NCBI GenBank assembly: GCA_046350935.1
Contig: JAXLZK010000006.1
Location: forward strand, 74,601 to 138,600
DNA: 64,000 nt
DNA from: Nitrobium sp046350935
Lineage (GTDB): Bacteria; Nitrospirota; Thermodesulfovibrionia; Thermodesulfovibrionales; Dissulfurispiraceae
Reading direction: 5' to 3'
Position 1 is the stretch's first letter, and the number at the start of each line of letters is the position of its first letter. This document shows, piece after piece, positions 1-6,825 of the stretch. The position numbers were made by a program, and so were the translations under genes. The notes beneath the pieces were generated by a model, which worked only from the letters and a program-made list of their open reading frames with translations, searched no databases and was not told where the DNA came from.

Positions 1-1
1 C

Positions 2-931
2 ATGGGAATCGAAGGGTGGCCCCTCCTCGACGCCCTGTACATGACCATCATTACCCTCACCACGGTAGGATACAAGGAGGTGCACGAGCTCTCCCGCATG
101 GGCATCATCTTCAACATCGCCCTTATTGTCGGAGGGGTCGGCACGGTGCTCTATGCCCTCAGCACCGGCGCTAAAATCGTCATCGAAGGGGAGCTGCAGA
201 CAGTCTACGGGAGGCGGAGGTTGGAGAAGAGGATAAAGGAACTGAACGGCCATTACGTCATCTGCGGGTACGGCAGGATGGGAAGAATCATTTGCCGCGA
301 GCTGCGGGGCAGGGGAGTGAAGTATGTGGTCATCGAAAAAAATCCGCTGAAGCTCCAGGGCAGGGATGAAAATCTCCTCCTGGAGGGGGATGCCACGCAG
401 GACGAGGTGCTCTGCGATGCGGGCATAGAAAGGGCGCGGGGTCTGATCTCCGTGCTTCCCACCGATGCGGAGAACCTCTTCGTGGTGTTGAGCGCGCGGG
501 GCCTGAACCAGAAGCTCCAGATTGTTGCGCGGGCCGGGGAAGAGGGGTCCGAACAGAAGCTGCTCAGAGCAGGCGCCGACCGGGTGATCTCCCCGTACCA
601 TATCGGCGGGCTCCGCATCGCCCATACCGTCCTGAAGCCGGCAGTGGTGGATTTTATCGAGTTCGCCACAAAAAGCGGCAACCTCGACCTCCAGATGGAG
701 GAGATCACCATCCGGGAGGGCTCACGCCTTGTGGGCCTCACGCTGGATGAGTGCGGCATCGGCAGGGAGCTGGGAATCATCGTCGTGGCGATTCGCAGGG
801 GCACCGGCGAAATGAAGTTCAATCCGACCTTCCGCAGCACCATCCAATCGGAGGACACCCTGATCGCCCTCGGCGAAATCTCGAAGCTGAAAGTCCTGGA
901 GGAGATGGCGGCAGCCGGGCGGAGGGCATGA
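2..931 (+). CDS. Potassium channel with RCK (TrkA-N/TrkA-C) domains, 5' end cut by window
   Basis: This is a ligand-gated K+ channel subunit of the inner membrane. The visible 309 residues begin inside the pore helix. Residues 20-24 (TTVGY) are the K+ selectivity filter, and a second membrane helix follows at about 34-56. A Rossmann-fold RCK domain starts near residue 84, with the nucleotide-binding glycine motif GYGRMG at 89-94, and a TrkA-C-type domain fills roughly 220-305. The first membrane helix and the true start lie upstream of the window. The stop overlaps the start of the following multiheme cytochrome gene by 4 nt (ATGA), so the two are probably co-translated. A functional link between them is not obvious. 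The family call is firm; the ligand cannot be read from the sequence. Confidence 0.9.
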   Translation: MGIEGWPLLDALYMTIITLTTVGYKEVHELSRMGIIFNIALIVGGVGTVLYALSTGAKIVIEGELQTVYGRRRLEKRIKELNGHYVICGYGRMGRIICRELRGRGVKYVVIEKNPLKLQGRDENLLLEGDATQDEVLCDAGIERARGLISVLPTDAENLFVVLSARGLNQKLQIVARAGEEGSEQKLLRAGADRVISPYHIGGLRIAHTVLKPAVVDFIEFATKSGNLDLQMEEITIREGSRLVGLTLDECGIGRELGIIVVAIRRGTGEMKFNPTFRSTIQSEDTLIALGEISKLKVLEEMAAAGRRA

Positions 932-1818
932 AAGGACGCAGGGACAGGCGGTGGACCGGGCGCTTCGAGGGGCTTATCGAACATATAAAGGGTTTTGTCC
1001 TTGCCGCTTTCGTTCTTGTCGCGGTGCTTGGAGCCCTGGTCGGGTACCGCTATCATCGCTATACGCAGGAGGACCCCGAATTTTGCGCTTCCTGCCATTT
1101 GATGTCCGACGCCTTCAGGGAGTGGCAGAAGGGGAGGCACCGGGACGTGGTCTGCCAGAAATGCCACAAGCTCAGCATCTTCGAGAAAAACCAGCTCCTC
1201 GTCGCTTTTGTGGTAAAGGGGAAAGAGCCTCTCGCTCCGACCCATGGCCGCGAAAAGCCGTGGAAGGCATGCAGGGAGTGCCATATGGACAATATTGCGC
1301 AGGGCTCCCTCACCATGAAAAAGTCGTACGGACACGCGCGGCATGTCTTTATGCAGGGCATGGAGTGCAAGTCCTGTCATAAGGGCACCCTGCACCATTT
1401 CCGCCCCAATGAGGACTCCTGCCGCGCGTGCCATCAGGAGAGGGGGGTACACGGCATCGGGGCGGAGGCCTTCTCCTGCCTGAAGTGCCATTCCTTCTCG
1501 GAGAAGGCCCCCGCGATGGTTCCCAAGGACGTGTGCATCCGGTGCCATACGCAGGTCCCCCGGAAAGGCCCCATGGCGGCGCTCCTCTGTCATCAGTGCC
1601 ACAAACCCCATGGAAAGATCAATCCGACCTCCGCTTCCTGCGTCGCCTCCTGCCACAGCAATGAGACGGCGGTAGGGCAGCACGGGGTCCATATGAACAA
1701 AGGCCTCGACTGCATGGAGTGCCATAAGCCCCACCTGTGGGTGGTGGGGCAGGAAAGGGCGAAAACTCTCTGCAGCCGCTGCCATCCCGCCAAAGATCCG
1801 AAGCTCTTTATTTATTGA
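928..1818 (+). CDS. Membrane-anchored multiheme c-type cytochrome (NapC/NirT-like N-terminus)
   Basis: This 296-residue protein has one N-terminal membrane anchor (about residues 20-42) and a periplasmic part full of heme-attachment sites. I count ten CXXCH motifs (CASCH, CQKCH, CRECH, CKSCH, CRACH, CLKCH, CIRCH, CHQCH, CMECH, CSRCH) plus one CVASCH, a CX3CH spacing that may or may not hold heme. The start of the soluble part (PEFCASCH, then a Trp and His downstream) resembles NapC/NirT quinol dehydrogenases. I therefore infer electron transfer from the quinol pool to periplasmic acceptors. ATG 928 overlaps the channel gene stop; an open frame extends further upstream but lies inside that gene. 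The terminal acceptor is unknown. Confidence 0.88.
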   Translation: MKGRRDRRWTGRFEGLIEHIKGFVLAAFVLVAVLGALVGYRYHRYTQEDPEFCASCHLMSDAFREWQKGRHRDVVCQKCHKLSIFEKNQLLVAFVVKGKEPLAPTHGREKPWKACRECHMDNIAQGSLTMKKSYGHARHVFMQGMECKSCHKGTLHHFRPNEDSCRACHQERGVHGIGAEAFSCLKCHSFSEKAPAMVPKDVCIRCHTQVPRKGPMAALLCHQCHKPHGKINPTSASCVASCHSNETAVGQHGVHMNKGLDCMECHKPHLWVVGQERAKTLCSRCHPAKDPKLFIY

Positions 1819-1883
1819 TTCATTTATTGGTTCATTCTCCCCCAGGGCAATCGCATCAAAATATCTACTCAGTTGCTATCCCC

Positions 1884-2045
1884 TTGAGATTGCTTCGCTC
1901 CGCTCGCAATGACAGCAAGGAAGGGGAAGACAATGACAGAGGGAGAGGGGGGCTTGAAATGAGTTCCAGGAGAGAGGGGCGCAATGACGGACAGTGCGAA
2001 GGGTCGTACCCTGAAGCAATCTTGTTGTTTTCCTTTACATTGCTC
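1884..2045 (+). repeat. Dispersed non-coding repeat, copy A
   Basis: This 162-nt segment matches, in inverted orientation, the sequence at 12259-12436. The first 31 nt (1884-1914) are identical to the reverse complement of 12406-12436. The last 53 nt (1993-2045) match 12259-12311 with two mismatches. The middle contains short shared words such as GAGAGAGGGGCGCAATGA but differs in length. The 1884-1914 end belongs to the common type of bacterial dispersed repeat built around GCGAGCGGAGCGAAGC. It lies in the 407-nt gap between the first cytochrome gene and the sigma-54-controlled operon, and I see no credible gene in it. Confidence 0.85.
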
Positions 2046-2078
2046 TTAAGATGCGTTTGCCCTGCATTCCCCCCTGCC

Positions 2079-2094
2079 TTTGCACTTTTGCAAA
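2079..2094 (+). promoter_or_regulatory. Upstream activator site 1 for the cytochrome operon
   Basis: A perfect inverted repeat, TTTGCA-CTTT-TGCAAA. An identical pair of arms recurs 29 bp downstream. The centre is about 106 bp upstream of the transcription start predicted from the sigma-54 element at 2167, the normal place for an NtrC-family enhancer. That the regulator encoded at 5388-6746 binds here is inference. Confidence 0.7.
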
Positions 2095-2107
2095 CAGAAG
2101 TGGGAAT

Positions 2108-2123
2108 TTTGCATCCCTGCAAA
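2108..2123 (+). promoter_or_regulatory. Upstream activator site 2 for the cytochrome operon
   Basis: A second perfect inverted repeat, TTTGCA-TCCC-TGCAAA, with the same arms and the same 4-bp spacer length as the site at 2079. It is centred about 77 bp upstream of the predicted start. Paired identical sites are typical of enhancers bound cooperatively by NtrC-type dimers. Confidence 0.7.
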
Positions 2124-2166
2124 GGGAGCGTCCGTAATTCCTGTTAAAAAACAGCCGCTCTGTTCC

Positions 2167-2182
2167 TGGCATGGGAGATGCA
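2167..2182 (+). promoter_or_regulatory. Sigma-54 (-24/-12) promoter of the cytochrome operon
   Basis: TGGCATGGGAGATGCA fits the consensus TGGCACG-N4-TTGCW at 13 of its specified positions or better. It has the invariant GG at 2168-2169 and GC at 2180-2181 exactly 12 nt apart. The predicted start is near 2193, about 33 nt before the small membrane protein gene. No comparable sigma-70 element was seen in front of this operon. Confidence 0.75.
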
Positions 2183-2225
2183 TGGCTTTTGTTGTCGGGA
2201 AAAGCCGCACCATGGAGGTGGAGCC

Positions 2226-2546
2226 ATGAAAACGGGAAGGGCAACGAGAAAGGGTGTATACATAGGAGCCGGCATCGGCCTGGTTTTCTTTGCCCTCGCA
2301 GGGCTGCTCCCGGGCTCGTTCATCGGCGGAGTGGTCGGAATCACTCTCGCCGGGAAGGTGTGGGGCGCTCCCCTGCCGCCTGCAGTGCTGCCGCGAGTGA
2401 TCGTGGGCATCTCCATGGTGCTGGGCGTGCTGACCTCCGGAGTGGTGTTTGTGACGGGAGGGTCGCTTTTGGGCTGGTGTGCCGGAGTGGTGCTCGACAC
2501 CGTGAGGGAGAGGAGGACCGCGGCAGCCGCCGCAATGGAAAAGTGA
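2226..2546 (+). CDS. Small integral membrane protein, unknown function
   Basis: This 106-residue, Gly- and Val-rich hydrophobic protein appears to have two or three membrane segments (about 10-30, 35-45 and 55-90) and a short charged C-terminus. It contains no heme motif and no cofactor-binding residues that I recognise. ATG 2226 is chosen because GGAGGTGG precedes it by a few bases; an in-frame ATG at 2178 has no such site and would overlap the sigma-54 promoter. It is the first gene after that promoter and is followed after about 110 nt by the cytochrome genes. I infer that it is an accessory or assembly factor of the membrane cytochrome complex, with low certainty. Confidence 0.7.
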   Translation: MKTGRATRKGVYIGAGIGLVFFALAGLLPGSFIGGVVGITLAGKVWGAPLPPAVLPRVIVGISMVLGVLTSGVVFVTGGSLLGWCAGVVLDTVRERRTAAAAAMEK

Positions 2547-2658
2547 GGGGAGAACAAGTAGGATTAATCGGGACGAAAGCATCTGCAGGAAGGGGCGCCC
2601 GCCGTGCCGGGAGTGCCGCTCCTGCGGGTGCTTATTCATGGATACACGAGGAGGTCCG

Positions 2659-3597
2659 ATGAAACGGTTTTTCGCACTGCCATTTTTTCTGCTCGCTCTG
2701 GCGTGGTGTGCCGGTTCTGCGAGCGCCGAACCCTTTGCCTGCCTGGCGTGCCACAGCGCCATGCAGGGGAAGGTGCGTACGGAGGGAGGGGCGCTTATCG
2801 AGGTGAATGTTGACGGGGAAAGGTATGCCCGGTCCGTTCACGGCGGGTTCGACTGTATTATGTGCCACAAGCAGTTCCGGTCGAACCCCCATGAAGCCGT
2901 CAAAGAGGGCGCGGTGTCTCCGGAGATCGCTTTGCTGGCGGCCACGCTGGCCCCCAAGGCGAAGGCGGACCCGGTGGCCCTTGCCTCCTGTGCTGAATGC
3001 CATGGAGGGCCGTACAAGGAATGGCAGGACAGCGTGCACGGCAGGAACGTCATCGAGAAGAAGCAGCCCGACGGCGCCTCCTGCATCGATTGCCACGGCT
3101 CGCCTCACTATATCGTGCCGAAGAGCGCGAAGGACTCTCCTGTCGGCAGGAAAAACATTGTAAAGACCTGCGGCGAATGCCACGAAAACGAAAAGATAGC
3201 GGGAAAGTACCACCGGGAGACCCATGTGGTCGAGAGATACACAGAGAGCTTCCACGGGAAGAAATATGCTCTGGGACACCCCGGCGCCCCTACCTGCGTG
3301 AGCTGCCACAACTCCCATCGCATCACACAGTGGGAGGACCCGAGGTCGCCGGTGGCGTGGGACAACAGGACAAAAACCTGCGGCACCTGCCATGAGGGCG
3401 CCACCAGGAAGTTCGTTTCGGCGATCACGCACCGGCCCTACGGCAAGGACAACCCCATCCCCTACTATTTCGAGAAGGGGTTGATCGTCCTCCTGCTGGG
3501 CGTTTTCGCTTTCGTCGTCGGACACGTAGTCCTCGAGGCATTCTCGGATATCAGGGACAAGGTGCTGCGGAAGGGAAAGGAGGAACATCATGAATAA
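2659..3597 (+). CDS. Seven-heme c-type cytochrome with C-terminal membrane anchor
   Basis: This 312-residue protein starts with a cleavable signal peptide (MKRFFALPFFLLALAWCAG, cleavage near SASA). It carries seven CXXCH motifs (CLACH, CIMCH, CAECH, CIDCH, CGECH, CVSCH, CGTCH) and many additional His residues suited to bis-His ligation. It ends with a single membrane helix (about 278-300) and a basic cytoplasmic tail. This architecture matches the cytochrome c subunits of Geobacter-type Cbc menaquinol oxidoreductases. ATG 2659 follows GAGGAGG. The 3' end overlaps the cytochrome b gene by 8 nt, so the two products probably form one complex that moves electrons from the quinone pool to the periplasm. 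Confidence 0.88.
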   Translation: MKRFFALPFFLLALAWCAGSASAEPFACLACHSAMQGKVRTEGGALIEVNVDGERYARSVHGGFDCIMCHKQFRSNPHEAVKEGAVSPEIALLAATLAPKAKADPVALASCAECHGGPYKEWQDSVHGRNVIEKKQPDGASCIDCHGSPHYIVPKSAKDSPVGRKNIVKTCGECHENEKIAGKYHRETHVVERYTESFHGKKYALGHPGAPTCVSCHNSHRITQWEDPRSPVAWDNRTKTCGTCHEGATRKFVSAITHRPYGKDNPIPYYFEKGLIVLLLGVFAFVVGHVVLEAFSDIRDKVLRKGKEEHHE

Positions 3598-4309
3598 GGA
3601 GCTTCCCGCGGAGTATCTCCGCTTCAATGTCACGGAAAGGATACAGCACGTGATCATGTTCGTCACGTTCCTGCTGCTCACTTTCACCGGCTGGGCGCTG
3701 AAGTACCCGGAGGTCGAGCACTCGCAATGGTGGGTGAGCATGTGGGGCGGCGCGAAAACGGCGGGAGTCATCCACCGCGTCGCAGGGATCACCATGCTCC
3801 TGGATTTTGTCTGGCACGTCCTCTATCTCGCCTATATGCTGGGGACCGGCAAGATGAAGGTGCGCAAGGACACCACGATCATCCCCCTCCCGAAGGACGT
3901 CGCGGACGCCGTCAGGAATATCCTCTACTTCCTTGGCCTGAGCAAGAGCAAGCCCCGGTTCGGCAGGTTCAGCTATATCCATAAGTTCGACTACTGGGCG
4001 GTCTTTTGGGGAATGGGCATCATCGGGCTCTCAGGGCTCTTCCTCGCGTTCCCGGTGGGCGCCTCCCGTTTCTTCCCCTCCTGGAGCGTAAACTGGATCT
4101 GGGAGGTCGTGTCGGTCATGCACAGCGATGAAGCGCTTCTGGCGATTGTCTTCATCCTCTTCTGGCATTTCTATAACGAACATCTGCGGTACGACAAGTT
4201 CCCCATGAGCATGACCTGGATTACGGGCAGGATCCCCCTTGAGCAGATGAAGCACGAGCATCCCCTCGAATATACGCTTGAGTTCGGCGACCCGAAGAAG
4301 GAGAAGTAG
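3590..4309 (+). CDS. Cytochrome b subunit (b561/formate-dehydrogenase-gamma-like)
   Basis: This 239-residue integral membrane protein has four predicted helices (about 20-40, 65-88, 130-155 and 180-205). Histidines at the helix ends suit two b hemes: an early ERIQH, then GVIHRVAG, LDFVWH, and a late WHFYNEH. It resembles the di-heme cytochrome b of thiosulfate or formate dehydrogenases and of Cbc complexes. It overlaps the preceding 7-heme cytochrome gene and abuts the following 9-heme gene (stop 4309, start 4310). I infer that it is the quinol-oxidising membrane core passing electrons to its two cytochrome c neighbours. Direction and substrate are not determined by the sequence. Confidence 0.87.
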   Translation: MNKELPAEYLRFNVTERIQHVIMFVTFLLLTFTGWALKYPEVEHSQWWVSMWGGAKTAGVIHRVAGITMLLDFVWHVLYLAYMLGTGKMKVRKDTTIIPLPKDVADAVRNILYFLGLSKSKPRFGRFSYIHKFDYWAVFWGMGIIGLSGLFLAFPVGASRFFPSWSVNWIWEVVSVMHSDEALLAIVFILFWHFYNEHLRYDKFPMSMTWITGRIPLEQMKHEHPLEYTLEFGDPKKEK

Positions 4310-5071
4310 ATGAGAGGGACGACCGCTCTTGTCATCGGAATCTTCCTGGTGAGCGGGGCTCTCGCCTTTGCGGGGGTTCAGAAGGAGCAAAAGGCTCCGG
4401 AGAGGGTGATTTCCCGGGATGAGGCCCTCGGCAGTCTTCCCTGTTTCAAATGCCACTCCTACCGGAAATTTGCCGCGCAGCCGAAGCCGGGGATATTTTC
4501 CCACCGGATCCACGCCGCTACGGGGTACCATTGCAACCAGTGCCATGACTTCAAGGGACACCGGCATATCAGGGTGAACAGGGACCTCTGCGGGAGCTGC
4601 CACGGGCTCAAAACCCTCGCCCTCAGGAGGACGGTCCTCCCCTCGCGGTTCAACCACGAGGGACATGCGAAGAGGAGCGGCTGCAGGGAATGCCATCCGA
4701 AGCTCTTTCTCATGAAGACAGGGTCCTCCCGCATGACGATGGCCGAAATGAGCAAGGGCGCTTTCTGCGGCGCGTGCCACAATGGGACCCGGGCGTTTCC
4801 TGCAGAGGAGTGCGCGAAGTGCCACGATATGAAGAAGTTTGAAAGGGAGATTGTCTATAAAGAGAAGCGTGCGGGGACCGTGGTGTTCAGTCATGCGTTC
4901 CATACCGCGGCGTTCTCGTGCGGCGACTGCCACCCGAAGCTGTTCCGTATGCGGGAGACCGGGGGGAAAATGACTATGGAGAAGATGGAAAAGGGTGCTT
5001 TCTGCGGCGCCTGCCATAACGGAAATGGTGCGTCGCCGCTGACCGATTGTACCAAATGCCATAAGAGTTAG
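4310..5071 (+). CDS. Nine-heme c7/c3-type periplasmic cytochrome with internal duplication
   Basis: This 253-residue secreted protein has a signal peptide (about 1-22) and nine CXXCH motifs (CFKCH, CNQCH, CGSCH, CRECH, CGACH, CAKCH, CGDCH, CGACH, CTKCH). The second and third thirds are a duplicated c7-like tri-heme unit. Each has FxHxxH, CxxCHPKLFxM, a Met-rich MTM.EM linker, then GAFCGACHNG and a closing CxKCH. It begins directly after the cytochrome b stop, so it is the last gene of the sigma-54-driven operon and a likely periplasmic electron acceptor of the membrane complex. A hairpin (5082-5096, 6-bp stem) without a clear T-run follows. Confidence 0.88.
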   Translation: MRGTTALVIGIFLVSGALAFAGVQKEQKAPERVISRDEALGSLPCFKCHSYRKFAAQPKPGIFSHRIHAATGYHCNQCHDFKGHRHIRVNRDLCGSCHGLKTLALRRTVLPSRFNHEGHAKRSGCRECHPKLFLMKTGSSRMTMAEMSKGAFCGACHNGTRAFPAEECAKCHDMKKFEREIVYKEKRAGTVVFSHAFHTAAFSCGDCHPKLFRMRETGGKMTMEKMEKGAFCGACHNGNGASPLTDCTKCHKS

Positions 5072-5103
5072 GGGGAGGCTCCCGCCGCTCCGGCGGAAAG
5101 CCC

Positions 5104-5391
5104 TTACTTCTCACGGGTGAGAAGGGAGAAGAGGCGGGCGATCATCACACTGAAGATGCCCCCGATAAAGGCTCCGAACGCGGCAATGATCGCGATGACG
5201 AGAAACACGCCCGCCAGGACGATAGGGCTGTCCGGCGCCAGGGTGGCGTTGAAGAGCCGGTTCAGGTCGTGGGCGACCGACTCGCTCCACCCTCCGCCGA
5301 GGGTCTTCCCGAGGAGCAGGTCCATACTCACTGCGACGACGATGCCGAGCATCCCTCCGGCGATCATTCCGATAACGAGGGCTTTTTTCAT
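5104..5391 (-). CDS. Small membrane protein, unknown function
   Basis: A 95-residue protein with two hydrophobic stretches (about 5-28 and 58-85) separated by a short polar loop, and no recognisable family motif. Its ATG overlaps the stop of the upstream response-regulator gene by 4 nt, so it is translated as the last gene of the thioesterase-kinase-regulator operon. It converges on the cytochrome operon with only 32 nt between stops. It could be a membrane partner of the signalling system, but nothing in the residues proves this. Confidence 0.65.
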   Translation of the reverse strand: MKKALVIGMIAGGMLGIVVAVSMDLLLGKTLGGGWSESVAHDLNRLFNATLAPDSPIVLAGVFLVIAIIAAFGAFIGGIFSVMIARLFSLLTREK

Positions 5392-6746
5392 GCGTCCTCG
5401 ATCCCGTACTTCTTGAACTTCCTGTACAGAGTCGCCAGGTCGATGCCGAGCGCACGGGCTGTTTCCTCTTTATGCCCGCCGTGGGAGTGGAAGACCTTGA
5501 GCAGAAGGTTTTTCTCGTAGTCGTTGAGGTGGTTCTTCAGGGATGAGGTCTCCTTTTCCTGTTCCTGGCCGTCCTTTCTCAGTTTTGCGGGCAGCACCCC
5601 GGGGGTGATCCTGCCCTCCTCGGAGAGCACCACCGCCCTCTCGATGATATTGCTCAGTTCCCGCACGTTGCCCGGCCACGGGTAGTCCAACAGGGCGGCA
5701 AGGGCCTGCCCCTCGATTCCCGAGACATTCTTCTTGTGCTCGGCCGCGAATTTCCTGATGAAGTGCTTTGCGAGAAGCTCGATATCCTCCTTCCTCTGCC
5801 GCAGGGACGGGAGGCGTATCTCGATGACGTTGAGCCTCCAGTAAAGGTCCTCCCTGAACCTCCCCTCCCTGATTCTCTTTTCTATGTCGGCATTGGTGGC
5901 GGAGACGACCCGCACATCCACCGTTTTCGGTTTCGTGTCCCCCAGAGGGTGCACCTCCCCCGATTCAAGGACTTTCAGGAGCTTTGCCTGGAGGCTTACC
6001 GGCATGTCGCCTATTTCGTCGAGGAAGAGGGTGCCTTGGTGGGCTAGGGGGATGAGCCCCAGTTTGTCCGCAACGGCTCCGGTGAAGGCCCCCTTGCGGT
6101 ATCCGAAGAGCTCCGATTCAAGGAGGCCTTCGGGAATGGCCGAACAGTTGATGGAGATGAAGGGTTTGTCCCTGCGCGGGCTGTTGCAGTGGACGAGCTC
6201 GGCGATGAGGCCTTTCCCCGTACCGCTTTCCCCCAGGATGATGATGTTGCTTTTGGTGGGAGTGACCTTCTCGAGAGTATCGAAGATGTCGAGCATGGCG
6301 TCGGATATCGTTACGATATCCTTGCAGCCTGTCCTCCTCTGGCTTATCTGCTGCTTCAGGGCGAGGTTTTCCCGCAGGAGGCGCTTCTGCTCCAGCGCTT
6401 TCCTCAGGGTAAGCTTGATCTCTTCGTTGAGAAAGGGCTTTACGATGTAGTCGGAGGCCCCTTTTTTCATCGCCTCCACCGCGGACTCCACGGACGCGAA
6501 GGCGGTCATCATGATGACCGCGGTGTCCGGGTCAGTTTCCCGCGCTTTTTCCAGTACCTGCATCCCATCGACCTTCGCCATCTTGAGATCGGTCACGACG
6601 GCGTCAAAGCTCTCGCCCCTGAGCTTTGCGATCGCCTCCTCGCCGCTGTTCACCGAGGCCACCTCGTAGTCCTCCCTCTTGAGCAGGAACTCCAGCGCCT
6701 TGCAAATGTCCTTCTCGTCATCGACAATCAGTATTTTCGGCTTCAT
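5388..6746 (-). CDS. Sigma-54-dependent response regulator, NtrC/AtoC family
   Basis: This 452-residue transcription activator has a receiver domain (1-120, phospho-acceptor Asp53 in VVTDLKM). Next comes an AAA+ sigma-54 interaction domain with Walker A GESGTGKG, the sigma-54-contacting loop GAFTGA, LFLDEIGDMP and arginine fingers. A Fis-type helix-turn-helix forms the C-terminus (ALGIDLATLYRKFKKYGI). ATG 6746 is preferred over GTG 6749 because of the GGAGAGAG spacing. The cognate kinase gene lies 79 nt upstream. A sigma-54 promoter with twin TTTGCA-N4-TGCAAA sites precedes the convergent cytochrome operon, so that operon is the obvious target (inference). Confidence 0.95.
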   Translation of the reverse strand: MKPKILIVDDEKDICKALEFLLKREDYEVASVNSGEEAIAKLRGESFDAVVTDLKMAKVDGMQVLEKARETDPDTAVIMMTAFASVESAVEAMKKGASDYIVKPFLNEEIKLTLRKALEQKRLLRENLALKQQISQRRTGCKDIVTISDAMLDIFDTLEKVTPTKSNIIILGESGTGKGLIAELVHCNSPRRDKPFISINCSAIPEGLLESELFGYRKGAFTGAVADKLGLIPLAHQGTLFLDEIGDMPVSLQAKLLKVLESGEVHPLGDTKPKTVDVRVVSATNADIEKRIREGRFREDLYWRLNVIEIRLPSLRQRKEDIELLAKHFIRKFAAEHKKNVSGIEGQALAALLDYPWPGNVRELSNIIERAVVLSEEGRITPGVLPAKLRKDGQEQEKETSSLKNHLNDYEKNLLLKVFHSHGGHKEETARALGIDLATLYRKFKKYGIEDA

Positions 6747-6825
6747 CACTCTCTCCGGTTGCCTGAACGATCCGGCCTCCCGCGCCTCTCCGCCCGGAAA
6801 GCCGCATGCCGCCGCCGCGCGTACG

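Noticed and set aside
1865..2122. Small minus-strand ORF in the gap before the sigma-54 promoter
   Set aside because: It lies within the dispersed repeat and the enhancer sites, has no ribosome-binding site, and is matched by no conserved frame in the second repeat copy.
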